Positions 1-8,360 are shown, numbered from the stretch's first letter. The stretch: 64,000 bases of DNA from HGM04593 sp045647745 (GCA_045647745.1 JAZRMQ010000028.1:1-64000); one strand, 5' to 3'. Translations and numbers: made by a program. Notes: a model not told the origin generated them from the sequence alone.

Positions 1-114
1 TCCCTTTGCGCGACGAGCTGCCAATACGCGACGGCCATTCTTTGTAGCCATTCTCTCACGGAAACCGTGCTTGTTCTTTCTCTTTCTGTTAGAGGGTTGG
101 AATGTTCTTTTCAT
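1..114 (-). CDS. rpmH: 50S ribosomal protein L34 (partial, C-terminus cut by window edge)
   Basis: The reverse strand reads MKRTFQPSNRKRKNKHGFRE and continues through ATKNGRRVLAARRAKG up to the window edge, which is the diagnostic L34 sequence, a small basic protein of the large ribosomal subunit. 38 codons are visible; the usual bacterial length is about 45-52, so the last codons and the stop lie outside the window. The frame was too short and incomplete to be listed as a normal ORF. A well-formed promoter lies about 60 bp upstream at 174-204. Very secure by sequence identity. Confidence 0.96.
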   Translation of the reverse strand, partial: MKRTFQPSNRKRKNKHGFRERMATKNGRRVLAARRAKG

Positions 115-173
115 CGTCTTATATATTTTATATTGTTTATATTCGTTTTTTAGACTTTGCGCTTTTCAGCTTG

Positions 174-204
174 CAAAATTACTCTTTTTTTTCATATTGA
201 CAAA
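174..204 (-). promoter_or_regulatory. Promoter of rpmH
   Basis: Read on the minus strand there is a -33 TTTG (201-204) and a -7 TAATTTTG (174-181) separated by 19 bp, an exact match to the Bacteroidota TTTG-N19-TAnnTTTG pattern. Confidence 0.75.
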
Positions 205-355
205 GTTTTCGCAATCTATTTTTTATTCATTTTTATATTATTGTGCTGGTTGTGCTGCTTTGTTGCTTGCAAGGGTGGTGCAGGGGCAGTAAATGTTGAT
301 AAATTGGGGCGCTAACTGTCTGTTTGTGTAGAATGTTAAAAAAAAACATATATAA

Positions 356-388
356 TTTGCATAAAATCAATATTAAATTGTACCTTTG
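356..388 (+). promoter_or_regulatory. Promoter of the nucleotidyltransferase gene
   Basis: TTTG at 356-359 and TACCTTTG at 381-388 with a 21 bp spacer match the Bacteroidota primary sigma consensus. The start codon lies 63 bp downstream of the -7 box, leaving a leader of roughly 55 nt. Confidence 0.75.
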
Positions 389-451
389 AGGTGCAACCTT
401 GAATGGGGGCAAGATTGAAGGAACAATAATTAACTTTAATATTATCAAAAA

Positions 452-1357
452 ATGAAACCTACACTTTTTGTATTGGCTGCAGGTATGGGCAGCCGTTATG
501 GTGGTTTGAAGCAGTTGGACGGTCTTGGTCCAAATGGTGAGACAATTATGGACTACTCAATTTTCGATGCTATCCGTGGTGGCTTTGGTAAGTTGGTGTT
601 CGTTATCCGCAAGGATTTTGAGCAGGATTTCCGCGACAAGGTGTTGAGCAAGTACGAGGGTCACATTCCAACAGAGTTGGTGTTCCAAGCTATTGACAAC
701 CTGCCCGAGGGCTTTACCGTGCCCGAGGAGCGTACAAAGCCTTGGGGTACAAACCACGCTGTGCTTATGGGTAAGGACGCTATTAACGAGCCTTTTGCTG
801 TTATCAATGCCGATGACTTCTATGGTCGTGACGCTTTTGCTGTGATGGGTAAGTGGCTTAGCGAGCTTCCCGAGGGTAGCACTGGCAAGTATTCAATGGT
901 TGGTTTCCGCATCTGCAATACTCTTAGCGAGAATGGTAGTGTGGCTCGTGGTGTTTGCGAGAAGAACGAGCAGAATATGTTGACCGGCGTTGTTGAGCGC
1001 ACCGAGATTATGCGTGTTGATGGCCCAATCTGCTACAAAGACGAGGAGGGCGCTTGGCAGCCTGTTGGTGAGGAGACTCCTGTTTCTATGAACTTCTGGG
1101 GCTTTACTCCTGACTATTTCAAGCACTCTGAGGAGCAGTTTGTTGATTTCTTGAAGGAGAATATCGACAAGCCTAAGGCTGAGTATTTTATTCCTTTGGT
1201 GGTTAATAACTTGACAACAACAGGCAAGGCTTCGTGCGAGGTTCTTGACACTACTGCAAAGTGGTTCGGTGTTACTTACGCTGCCGACCGTCCTGCTACT
1301 GTTGAGAAGATTCAGTCGCTTGTTGATGCCGGTGAGTATCCCGAGAAATTGTTCTAA
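452..1357 (+). CDS. Sugar-phosphate nucleotidyltransferase family protein
   Basis: 301-residue cytoplasmic protein of the NTP_transferase superfamily, enzymes that join a nucleoside triphosphate and a sugar 1-phosphate to make an activated sugar. The N-terminal glycine-rich nucleotide loop LAAGMGSRYGGLKQ is at residues 8-21 and the metal-binding aspartates are in NADDFYG near 119-125. Length suits a single catalytic domain without a left-handed helix extension. Monocistronic, with its own promoter and a strong terminator. The sugar and nucleotide specificity cannot be read from the sequence; UTP-glucose-1-phosphate uridylyltransferase is one possibility, and I therefore give no symbol. Confidence 0.85.
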   Translation: MKPTLFVLAAGMGSRYGGLKQLDGLGPNGETIMDYSIFDAIRGGFGKLVFVIRKDFEQDFRDKVLSKYEGHIPTELVFQAIDNLPEGFTVPEERTKPWGTNHAVLMGKDAINEPFAVINADDFYGRDAFAVMGKWLSELPEGSTGKYSMVGFRICNTLSENGSVARGVCEKNEQNMLTGVVERTEIMRVDGPICYKDEEGAWQPVGEETPVSMNFWGFTPDYFKHSEEQFVDFLKENIDKPKAEYFIPLVVNNLTTTGKASCEVLDTTAKWFGVTYAADRPATVEKIQSLVDAGEYPEKLF

Positions 1358-1380
1358 AATAATTTATAATTTTCAATAAA

Positions 1381-1405
1381 AAAACCTCGCTTTTTGCGAG
1401 GTTTT
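1381..1405. terminator. Bidirectional intrinsic terminator
   Basis: A 10-bp perfect stem (AAAACCTCGC / GCGAGGTTTT) with a TTTTT loop, A-rich on one side and T-rich on the other. It lies between the convergent nucleotidyltransferase and asparaginase genes and can serve both. Confidence 0.85.
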
Positions 1406-1409
1406 TTTA

Positions 1410-2450
1410 TTACTCCGTTATCTCACCTTCGATGCTTTTGCCCATCAGGCGGCGCACCTCCTCGGTTGGGAGGTTCTTGCCAAGAAGATACATTAGCTTG
1501 GTGAGTGCTGCCTCAACTGTTGAATCCTTGCCACTGATGACTCCTGCTTCGAGTAGCTGCAGGCCTGTCTCGTAACGCTCCATCTGCACGCTGCCGCCGG
1601 CACATTGGGTAATATTGATGATAATCTTTCCTTTTGCTGTGGCCTTGGAGAGTGCATCTATCAGCCACTTTTTTTGCGGAGCATTGCCCGCGCCAAACGT
1701 GCGGAATATGATGCCTTTAAGGTCGTCGGCATTCAACACCTCCTCGACAATCTCCTGTTTAATGCCCGGGAATAGTGAGAAGATGATGATGCTGTTGTTG
1801 TATTCGTGGTGTGCCTTTAGTTTGAGTCCCGGAACATATTTTTTTATGTTGTTGCTGTAGTACTGTATGTTTGTGCCGGCAATGCCAAGCAGTGGGTAGT
1901 TGTTCGACCCAAAAGCACCAAAACTCTCGGAGTTAATCTTGGTGGTGCGGTTGCCACGCATAAGCTTCTCTTGGAAAAAGATGCACACCTCGGGGACTAT
2001 GGGGGTGCCGTCGGGGTGCTTGGCTGCCGCAATCTCAATGGCTGTTATTAGATTTTCTTTGCCGTCGGTGCGCAATGCACCAATGGGCAACTGGCTGCCG
2101 GTGAGGATGACAGGCTTCATAAGGTCCTCGAGCATAAAACTGAGTGCCGATGCAGTGAATGACATCGTGTCGGTGCCGTGAAGGATGACAAAACCGTCGT
2201 AACGCTCGTAGCTCTCCTCGATGATTGACACGATGCGGCTCCACAGCGCCGGTTCCATATCGGATGAGTCGATGGGCGGGGTGAAGGTGATGGCGTCAAT
2301 GTTTATGTTAAACTGCTTTAGCTCGGGAACGTGGTTGAGCAGATGGTCGAAGTCGAAACTCTCCAATGCTCCCGTTTCGGCATTTTGTATCATACCGATT
2401 GTTCCACCTGTGTAGATGATGAGTATTGATGTGTTGGCCTTGCTGCTCAT
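1410..2450 (-). CDS. ansA: Type I L-asparaginase
   Basis: 346-residue cytoplasmic-type asparaginase hydrolysing L-asparagine to aspartate and ammonia. Both catalytic threonine motifs of the asparaginase/glutaminase family are present: YTGGTIG at residues 13-19 and HGTDTM at 91-96. A conserved TGSQLPIG follows, and the C-terminal allosteric-type domain fills the second half. There is no signal peptide, which points to the cytosolic type I (AnsA-like) rather than the periplasmic type II enzyme. The stop of the upstream HAD gene (2464) follows the start by only 13 bp, so HAD, thymidine kinase and asparaginase are probably one transcript ending at the terminator at 1381-1405. Confidence 0.93.
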   Translation of the reverse strand: MSSKANTSILIIYTGGTIGMIQNAETGALESFDFDHLLNHVPELKQFNINIDAITFTPPIDSSDMEPALWSRIVSIIEESYERYDGFVILHGTDTMSFTASALSFMLEDLMKPVILTGSQLPIGALRTDGKENLITAIEIAAAKHPDGTPIVPEVCIFFQEKLMRGNRTTKINSESFGAFGSNNYPLLGIAGTNIQYYSNNIKKYVPGLKLKAHHEYNNSIIIFSLFPGIKQEIVEEVLNADDLKGIIFRTFGAGNAPQKKWLIDALSKATAKGKIIINITQCAGGSVQMERYETGLQLLEAGVISGKDSTVEAALTKLMYLLGKNLPTEEVRRLMGKSIEGEITE

Positions 2451-2463
2451 AATATATAATGTG

Positions 2464-3159
2464 TTATAGTATCTCTTTAATATCTAACAAACGGGTTACC
2501 TCGTATGTTGGGGCAAAGGGGTGTCCGGTTTTTCCTTTTGGGTTATAGTAGATGCTGTCGATGCCAAAGTTTGCTGCACCCACAATATCTGTGTCGAACA
2601 TATCTCCAATCATCAGGCTCTCCTCGGGCTTTGATGCGGTCTTTTGCATTGCATATTCGTATAGCCTGCTGTCGGGCTTGTTCACGCCAATATCCTCGGA
2701 GAGTATCAGCGCGTCGAAATATTTGTCAATGCCGGCCGTCTGCATCTTGCGCGATTGCAGCTCCTTGAAGCCATTGGACAAAATGTACATATTATACTTT
2801 GGGCGCAGGTGCTCAAGTAACTCAATGGCGCCGGGCACTAGGTGACCTTTGGTTGGGATGCGACCAAGCGCTTCGCGGCAGAATGTGTCGGCCAGCTGTT
2901 GGTCGTTGACTCCCACAACCTCCAACGGGTGGCTGTAACGCCTTCTGTTAAGTTCCTCTTTGGTTATCTTGCCCTCGCCGTATATGCGCCACAACTCAAG
3001 GTTGTGTGGCTCGTATATTGACATATAGTGCTCAAAAGAGTTGAAAAAACGCTCATAGTGCAGCAACTCGTAGGTCTCGAAAAACGATTCGCGCGATGCT
3101 GCCGAAAAGTCGTACACCGTGTCGTCGAGGTCGATGAAGAGGTTGCGGTATTTTGCCAT
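2464..3159 (-). CDS. YjjG-type HAD-superfamily nucleotidase/phosphatase
   Basis: 231-residue haloacid dehalogenase-like hydrolase. HAD motif I is FIDLDDT with nucleophile Asp10 and acid/base Asp12; motif II SNG lies mid-protein, and motif IV GDMFDTD near the C-terminus. The helical cap inserted after motif I is the C1 type typical of the YjjG house-cleaning pyrimidine nucleotidases. A longer in-frame opening to 3306 exists, but the start at 3159 fits the family N-terminus and overlaps the stop of thymidine kinase by one base (TAATG), which implies translational coupling. Pairing with thymidine kinase suggests a role in nucleotide pools; substrate is inferred from the family. Confidence 0.87.
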   Translation of the reverse strand: MAKYRNLFIDLDDTVYDFSAASRESFFETYELLHYERFFNSFEHYMSIYEPHNLELWRIYGEGKITKEELNRRRYSHPLEVVGVNDQQLADTFCREALGRIPTKGHLVPGAIELLEHLRPKYNMYILSNGFKELQSRKMQTAGIDKYFDALILSEDIGVNKPDSRLYEYAMQKTASKPEESLMIGDMFDTDIVGAANFGIDSIYYNPKGKTGHPFAPTYEVTRLLDIKEIL

Positions 3160-3767
3160 TATTGCTCTTTTTCCGCATTTTCGGCCTCTTTTCGGGCTTT
3201 GTTGTAGCACTCGCGGCACAATGGCTCGTACTCCATCTTCTCGCCAAGGAGAACTTGCTTGTCGCCATCGACAAGGCGGTGCGACACGTATGCAAGGTTG
3301 CCGCATTTAACGCAAATGGCGTGTACCTTTGTCACGGAGTCGGCAACGGCCATAAGGGCAGGCATCGGGCCAAAGGGCTGGCAACGAAAATCCATATCAA
3401 GGCCGGCAATAATCACGCGCACACCACGGCGAGCAAGCTCGTTGCACACCTCTACCAATTCGTTGTCAAAGAACTGCGCCTCGTCGATGCCTACAACGTC
3501 AACGTCTGTGGCAAGCAGCAGGATGCTTGTCGATGACTCGATGGGGGTTGAGGTGATGTGGTTGCTGTCGTGAGAGACAACCTCTACGTCGGAGTAGCGT
3601 GTGTCGAGCGCGGGCTTGAATATCTCCACCTTCTGACGTGCGAATTTTGCTCTTTTGAGGCGGCGTATAAGCTCCTCGGTCTTTCCCGAGAACATTGAGC
3701 CGCAGATAACCTCTATGCGTCCGCGGCGTGTTGTCTCCATTTGGTTGAATTCAGAAAATCTGTTCAT
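3159..3767 (-). CDS. tdk: Thymidine kinase (type II)
   Basis: 202-residue kinase phosphorylating thymidine to dTMP in the salvage pathway. The P-loop GSMFSGKT spans residues 23-30, the Walker B-like DEAQFF follows, and the C-terminal zinc-lasso cysteines appear as CVKC and CREC. The open frame extends upstream to 3965, but that extra 66-residue portion lies partly inside a non-coding tandem repeat and does not resemble any kinase; the start at 3767 matches the N-terminus of Bacteroides thymidine kinases. Its stop overlaps the HAD gene start. Confidence 0.94.
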   Translation of the reverse strand: MNRFSEFNQMETTRRGRIEVICGSMFSGKTEELIRRLKRAKFARQKVEIFKPALDTRYSDVEVVSHDSNHITSTPIESSTSILLLATDVDVVGIDEAQFFDNELVEVCNELARRGVRVIIAGLDMDFRCQPFGPMPALMAVADSVTKVHAICVKCGNLAYVSHRLVDGDKQVLLGEKMEYEPLCRECYNKARKEAENAEKEQ

Positions 3768-4248
3768 TGGTATAATTGTTTTTGTTGTTTTGTCAGTGGC
3801 GGGCGTGCTTTTCTGCTGCAGCCTTTTGATTGGCGAGGTGCACAAACGGGCGAATGACAACGTGCTGTGTTGGTATTCTCCGGCGCGTGCTGTGCCCCTT
3901 TGCGATTTCCCGCAAAGATAGGATAAACGAGCGATAAATATGAAGCTTGCTTCGATATTTTTCACAGCGAGTGCTGAAATTCTTCGAGCTTTAGCTCAAA
4001 GATAGGATAAACGAGCGATAAATATGAAGCTTGCTTCGATATTTTTCACAGCGAGTGCGCAATATTTTCGAACCTCAGTTCAAAGATATGAAATTAAGTG
4101 ATAAATAAAATTTTTATTCGCAACAAGTTATTAACAATCATCGTTGGTGGGCGAAAGCAGTTAAACTTTTTATCAAAATTAAAACTGTTTTTTAGCAATG
4201 TTGATATATTTATATTTAATTTGCACAATAATTACAAAAGAACTTGTT
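3768..4248. other. Non-coding region carrying a tandem 84-bp repeat between tdk and rsmI
   Basis: The 480-bp divergent gap holds two tandem copies of a repeat (listed separately) and a degenerate third partial copy around 4081-4108. No credible gene is seen; open frames crossing it are extensions of tdk. Confidence 0.8.
3913..4058. repeat. Tandem direct repeat, 62-bp identical core with 84-bp period
   Basis: A 62-bp sequence beginning CAAAGATAGGATAAACGAG occurs identically at 3913-3974 and 3997-4058. A diverged partial third copy begins at 4081 (CAAAGATA). Each core contains an imperfect palindrome (AAATATGAAGC, TT, GCTTC, g, ATATTT) able to fold into an 11-bp hairpin. Read on the minus strand every unit ends with TATCTTTG, a perfect -7 promoter element directed toward tdk. 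Confidence 0.9.
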
Positions 4249-4947
4249 ATGGGAATGTTATATGTTGTGCCTACACCGGTGGGCAACCTTGAGGATATTA
4301 CCCTGCGTGCGATAAGAATTTTGCGTGAGGCTGATTTTGTTCTTGCCGAGGACACACGCACGTCGGCAAAATTATTGAAGCATCTTGATATTCAGGTGCC
4401 TATGTTCTCGCATCATAAATTCAACGAGCATAAAACTGTTGGTTCGCTTGTGGAGCGCATTGCAACCAGCGAACGTCACGTTGCGTTGATATCGGACGCC
4501 GGCACGCCGGCAATCTCCGACCCGGGGTTCCTGCTTGTGCGCGAGGCGGTGCGTAACGGCGTTGAGGTGCAGTGTCTGCCGGGAGCAACAGCTTTTGTCC
4601 CAGCGTTGGTGAGCTCGGCTCTGCCATCGGATAGGTTTGTGTTCGAGGGCTTTCTGCCGCAGAAGAAAGGCCGTCAGACAAAACTGAATTCGTTGAAAGA
4701 TGAGCAACGCACTATGATTTTTTACGAGTCGCCTTATCGTGTATTGAAGAGCCTCACGCAGTTTGCCGAGGTTTTTGGTGCCGAGCGTCAGGCTGCAGCG
4801 GTGAGGGAGATATCAAAATTACACGAGGAGTGCGTGCGCGGAACGCTTGCCGAGCTTGTGCAGCATTTCACGGCGAACGAACCGCGTGGCGAGTTTGTTC
4901 TGCTTGTGGGCGGGGTAGAAGATAAGCGCTCTGCCGAAAAGGAGTGA
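4249..4947 (+). CDS. rsmI: 16S rRNA 2'-O-ribose C1402 methyltransferase
   Basis: 232-residue SAM-dependent methyltransferase of the tetrapyrrole methylase fold that modifies C1402 in 16S rRNA. The N-terminus MLYVVPTPVGNLEDIT is the RsmI signature, followed by LAEDTRTS and by ALISDAGTPAISDPG with the glycine-rich SAM loop. I chose the start at 4249 rather than an upstream in-frame ATG at 4198, because the upstream 17 residues are AT-rich and unlike the family. The gene following, a permease, is 43 bp away on the same strand. Confidence 0.94.
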   Translation: MGMLYVVPTPVGNLEDITLRAIRILREADFVLAEDTRTSAKLLKHLDIQVPMFSHHKFNEHKTVGSLVERIATSERHVALISDAGTPAISDPGFLLVREAVRNGVEVQCLPGATAFVPALVSSALPSDRFVFEGFLPQKKGRQTKLNSLKDEQRTMIFYESPYRVLKSLTQFAEVFGAERQAAAVREISKLHEECVRGTLAELVQHFTANEPRGEFVLLVGGVEDKRSAEKE

Positions 4948-4990
4948 GAGCCCTGTGCTTTGTGTTTAAATAGTATATTGAAAGTCTGAT

Positions 4991-6166
4991 ATGAAACAGA
5001 ATGAGATTACGGTTGGGCGGTTTTTGCGCATTGTACTTTTTTCAATAGTTATTGTGGCGGCCTATTTTGCACTGAACAGTCTCAGCAGCGTGCTGTTGCC
5101 GTTTGCCATCGCTTGGCTGCTGGCATATATGCTCAATCCGCTTGTGAATTTTGTGCAGAACAAGATGCGTGTTAAGTATCGCGCCTTGTCGATTGTGCTT
5201 GCGATGATTTTTGTCATTGGCGTGCTCTATGGGCTTTTTATGCTTGTGGTGCCGTCGATGTTCCGCGAATTGTATGCACTGAAGGATATTACAGTGTCGT
5301 TCCTTGGAAAGAATATCAACGATGGTTCTATCCCCGAACCGATAATGAATTTCTTTAAAGAGATTTCGGCGCAGTATGGCTTTGCCGAGATTTTACAGAA
5401 TACCGGTGATGCCGGGCTCTTTACAATGTTGGCCCAGCGTTTACAGGTGCTGCTGCTGGGTACTGTTGATATTCTGGGGCAGGTGCTGTCAATATCTTTG
5501 ATACTGCTCTATCTCTTTTTTATTCTTTTTGATTTTGAGCGTGTGTCAAGGGGCTGGCAACCTTATATCCCCAAAAAATGGCGTGGAGTAGTGGCAAAGC
5601 TGTGGAAAGATTTGGTGTATGGAATGAATCAGTATTTTCGTGGACAGGTGCTGGTGGCGCTGTGCGTGGGAGTGCTCTTCTCTTGTGGCTTTGTGATTAT
5701 TGATTTTCCTGCAGCCATTGCTTTTGGTATGTTTATTGGTATGCTGAACCTTGTGCCCTATCTTCAGGCAGTGTCGATATTGCCAATGGCTCTGCTTGCT
5801 ATGCTAAAGGCAGCTAACACAGGAATGGGCTTCTGGCCGGTGATGCTGATGGCTTTATGTGTGATGCTGATTGTTCAGTTGATACAGGACCTTTTCCTTG
5901 TTCCAAAGATTATGGGCAAGAGAATGAATTTGCACCCGGCGGTGATTTTGCTGTCGTTGTCAATTTGGGGCCATCTGTTGGGCTTGCTGGGAATGATTGT
6001 GGCATTGCCGCTGACAACGTTGTTGCTGGCCTATTTGCGCCGTTACAACGAGATTGCCGAGACATCGGGTAGTTCCGAGGAGTATATCCTGAAAGAGGCT
6101 ATTGACAGCGCACAGATAGAAAAGAGTAAAAGAGCAGAAGAAACACCCGACGAGGATGAAGAGTAA
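4991..6166 (+). CDS. AI-2E family (PerM-type) membrane transporter
   Basis: 391-residue integral membrane protein of the AI-2E transporter family (PF01594). It shows an N-terminal pair of hydrophobic segments (residues 13-70), a soluble stretch, and a cluster of helices in the second half with the family's recurrent glycine- and proline-containing segments (AIAFGMFIGMLNLVPYLQ, DLFLVPKIMGKRMNLHPAV). The C-terminal 40 residues are acidic and hydrophilic. Family members export small signals or ions, but the substrate here is unknown. Likely cotranscribed with rsmI. Confidence 0.85.
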   Translation: MKQNEITVGRFLRIVLFSIVIVAAYFALNSLSSVLLPFAIAWLLAYMLNPLVNFVQNKMRVKYRALSIVLAMIFVIGVLYGLFMLVVPSMFRELYALKDITVSFLGKNINDGSIPEPIMNFFKEISAQYGFAEILQNTGDAGLFTMLAQRLQVLLLGTVDILGQVLSISLILLYLFFILFDFERVSRGWQPYIPKKWRGVVAKLWKDLVYGMNQYFRGQVLVALCVGVLFSCGFVIIDFPAAIAFGMFIGMLNLVPYLQAVSILPMALLAMLKAANTGMGFWPVMLMALCVMLIVQLIQDLFLVPKIMGKRMNLHPAVILLSLSIWGHLLGLLGMIVALPLTTLLLAYLRRYNEIAETSGSSEEYILKEAIDSAQIEKSKRAEETPDEDEE

Positions 6167-6229
6167 CACTCTATATTCTATGATTTTTACTGATTTTTTA
6201 AAAAGAAACAATAAAAAAGATGCAAAAAG

Positions 6230-6260
6230 TTTGTCGTTTTCAAATTTAGTCGTATCTTTG
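6230..6260 (+). promoter_or_regulatory. Promoter of tRNA-Lys
   Basis: TTTG at 6230-6233 and TATCTTTG at 6253-6260 with a 19-bp spacer, a perfect consensus match located 24 bp before the mature tRNA 5' end. Confidence 0.85.
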
Positions 6261-6284
6261 CACTCGCTTAACGGCAACTAGGTA

Positions 6285-6357
6285 GACTCGCTAGCTCAGC
6301 AGGTAGAGCACATCCCTTTTAAGGATGGGGTCTTGGGTTCGAGCCCCAAGCGAGTCA
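6285..6357 (+). tRNA. tRNA-Lys (anticodon TTT)
   Basis: 73 nt fold into a full cloverleaf: acceptor GACTCGC/GCGAGTC, D-stem GCTC/GAGC, anticodon stem CATCC/GGATG with loop CTTTTAA giving anticodon TTT, and T-arm TTGGG/CCCAA with the canonical TTCGAGC loop. Discriminator A; the 3' CCA is not encoded. A perfect promoter precedes it and a terminator follows five bases downstream. Confidence 0.97.
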
Positions 6358-6361
6358 CTGC

Positions 6362-6394
6362 AAAAGAGGAAAGTGCAACGCTTTCCTCTTTTTT
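6362..6394 (+). terminator. Intrinsic terminator after tRNA-Lys
   Basis: 12-bp stem AAAAGAGGAAAG / CTTTCCTCTTTT with a 7-nt loop, followed by further T residues. Confidence 0.85.
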
Positions 6395-6417
6395 GTTTTT
6401 CATTTAGGAACACGAAT

Positions 6418-7266
6418 ATGATTACACGCTGTTATCTTGAAATAACCAATATATGCAATCTCGATTGTCTTTTCTGCCCAAAGACTGAGCGTGAGAAGCG
6501 CAGCCTTACACCGGCTGAGTTTGATGCGCTGACCGATAAATTGCGCGGAAAGATAAAATTTCTCTATTTTCATCTTATGGGTGAGCCGCTGTTGCATCGT
6601 CATCTTCCGGATTTCATAACAATGGCGCGTGAAAAAGGTTTTGTGCCGGTGATAACTACTAATGGTACGCTGCTGTCGCGTGCGCAAGCTGTGACGGATG
6701 CCCGGCCGTATAAGGTGCAGGTGTCGTTGCACTCGCACGAGGGTAATGGAAGGGAGAACCCCGAGCAGTATATTGGCGATGTTATGCGCTTTGCTCTTGA
6801 GGCGGCATCTAAAGGGGTGATAATTGTGCTGCGTTTGTGGAATCAGGGCGGCTACGACAAAGAGAATGAGCGCTTGCTGGATATTGTGGCCGAGTATGCT
6901 CCTCGCCCGTGGAGTTTATGCCACGACGGGTGGAATGTTGCCGAGAATATCTTTGTTGAGTATGGGCGTATGTTTGAGTGGCCCGAGGGTGAAAAGCCCG
7001 AGAATGGCGAGGAGGCTTTTTGCTATGCTCTGCGCAACCAGATTGGTGTGCTGGTAGATGGCACGGTGGTGCCTTGCTGCCTTGATAGTGCTGGTGCTAT
7101 CAAGCTGGGTAATCTTTTTGAACAGTCGCTTGACGAGGTGCTTGCTTCGCCACGTGCGAGAGCTATTTATGATGGCTTTACAAAGCATAAGGCTGTTGAA
7201 CCATTGTGTCGTCGCTGCGGCTACGCTGCTCTAATAAGGAAACAGCTTGGCAGTGGCAAAGGGTGA
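6418..7266 (+). CDS. Radical SAM/SPASM domain protein
   Basis: 282-residue radical SAM enzyme. The CX3CX2C cluster motif ICNLDCLFC places Cys13, Cys17 and Cys20 on the SAM-binding [4Fe-4S] cluster, and the following MGEP motif is conserved in the family. The C-terminus carries a short SPASM-like region: GTVVPCCLDSAG and later CRRCGY, which would hold an auxiliary cluster. I start at 6418 because the cluster motif then sits close to the N-terminus as is usual and because the upstream frame reads through the tRNA. No peptide substrate gene adjoins it, so the reaction is unknown; tRNA or peptide modification are both possible. Confidence 0.85.
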   Translation: MITRCYLEITNICNLDCLFCPKTEREKRSLTPAEFDALTDKLRGKIKFLYFHLMGEPLLHRHLPDFITMAREKGFVPVITTNGTLLSRAQAVTDARPYKVQVSLHSHEGNGRENPEQYIGDVMRFALEAASKGVIIVLRLWNQGGYDKENERLLDIVAEYAPRPWSLCHDGWNVAENIFVEYGRMFEWPEGEKPENGEEAFCYALRNQIGVLVDGTVVPCCLDSAGAIKLGNLFEQSLDEVLASPRARAIYDGFTKHKAVEPLCRRCGYAALIRKQLGSGKG

Positions 7267-7287
7267 TTGGGTATCTGCGCTTGTGGC

Positions 7288-8088
7288 TTACAGCAAACGG
7301 GTTATTGCATCTTGATATTTTCGTGAGATTGGAATGCTCTCAAAAGAGTCCTGTTTTAGTTCGGCAACAATTGTTCCGGCGCTGTCTCTGTGTACAATCT
7401 TTATATATGCCGGATTGATGATGTATGACCTGTGACAGCGTACGAGGCCGCGTTTCGCAAGTGGTTCTTCAAGTGCTTTCATAGACGACCGCAGTATGAA
7501 CTTTTTTGTTCTATTTTGGTCTTGATAGTGTATCTGAACGTAATTTTCCTCCGATTTTATGAAAATTACAGCCTCGGGGGCAATGACAAGGCGCAGCTTT
7601 TTATATTCGTCGTGGAAACGTATCAAGGAGTTGTCATCGGTGGGACTATGCTCCTCATTTTCTTTTGCATATAGTTCGTATCCCAACCAAATGATACTAT
7701 ATGGGTATATTGCTGTTGTAGTTATTAGAACTATTATTGTGCCGGCTATTTCAAAAAAAGAGACAGGCTCTTTTAGCATTAATGTGACGTAGAGCGATGA
7801 GAAAAGCGCGGCAATGACCATCTCGGCAAAGCACCATAGTGTATAAATTGTTCGTGAGATGTTTTTATGTCGGCCAATGAGATAGAGCCACCCTCGTGTA
7901 ATTGAGATAGAGACAAGGGTGATGCAAAATATTATACTGGCGTTGAATGCAAAAGAGGCTCGTTCCATCTCGAGCAGCTCGTGAATTCCAAGCGGCTTGT
8001 AGAATGTAATGAATATCAGAATGAATATTGGAACTACCAATGAGTGTATGATGGTGCACACTCCGCTTAAAATTAAGTTTTTGCCCAT
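7288..8088 (-). CDS. Membrane-anchored LytTR-family transcriptional regulator
   Basis: 266 residues. The first about 140 contain roughly four hydrophobic helices (around residues 9-30, 48-65, 85-105 and 113-135), followed by a hydrophilic linker and a LytTR DNA-binding domain from about residue 168 to the end (IFIKSEENYVQIHY, then RSSMKALEEPL, RCHRSYIINPAYI). This is a one-component arrangement: membrane sensor fused to a LytTR output, without a receiver domain. Convergent with the radical SAM gene (21 bp apart). Its targets are not visible; no partner histidine kinase is nearby. Confidence 0.88.
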   Translation of the reverse strand: MGKNLILSGVCTIIHSLVVPIFILIFITFYKPLGIHELLEMERASFAFNASIIFCITLVSISITRGWLYLIGRHKNISRTIYTLWCFAEMVIAALFSSLYVTLMLKEPVSFFEIAGTIIVLITTTAIYPYSIIWLGYELYAKENEEHSPTDDNSLIRFHDEYKKLRLVIAPEAVIFIKSEENYVQIHYQDQNRTKKFILRSSMKALEEPLAKRGLVRCHRSYIINPAYIKIVHRDSAGTIVAELKQDSFESIPISRKYQDAITRLL

Positions 8089-8360
8089 AATTTAATACCT
8101 GTATTTGCTGGTACAAATATAAAGAATATTTGTCAAACTACCCTATATTTAATTGTTTTATCCCTAAATATGCTTTTTCCTCCCCAAACACTCGTACCGG
8201 TAACAATAATTATGAGGCAATGCTTTTGCTTTGTACTTTTGCTACAAAGTTATCGAGTGAGACTTTTGAACAAATGCTGCAATATTTTACTGCATTTTGC
8301 GGTTTTGTTATTTATTTTTACTTATTTTGACATTATAAAACACAAAATAGCTTATATTCT

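Larger units (their letters stand above)
115..451. other. Divergent intergenic region between rpmH and the nucleotidyltransferase
   Basis: AT-rich gap of 337 bp separating two divergent genes. It holds one recognisable promoter for each direction (174-204 on the minus strand, 356-388 on the plus strand). Small open frames within it show no family similarity and biased AT-rich composition, so I do not call a gene here. Confidence 0.7.

Noticed and set aside
71..292. 73-residue plus-strand frame
   Set aside because: It overlaps rpmH on the other strand and is Phe/Leu-rich from AT-rich DNA.
3768..3965. N-terminal extension of thymidine kinase by 66 residues
   Set aside because: It runs into the non-coding repeat and has no kinase similarity; the start at 3767 matches known Bacteroides homologues.
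3913..4058. CRISPR-like repeat
   Set aside because: Only two full copies, a 62-bp core and similar rather than unique 22-bp intervals; no cas genes.
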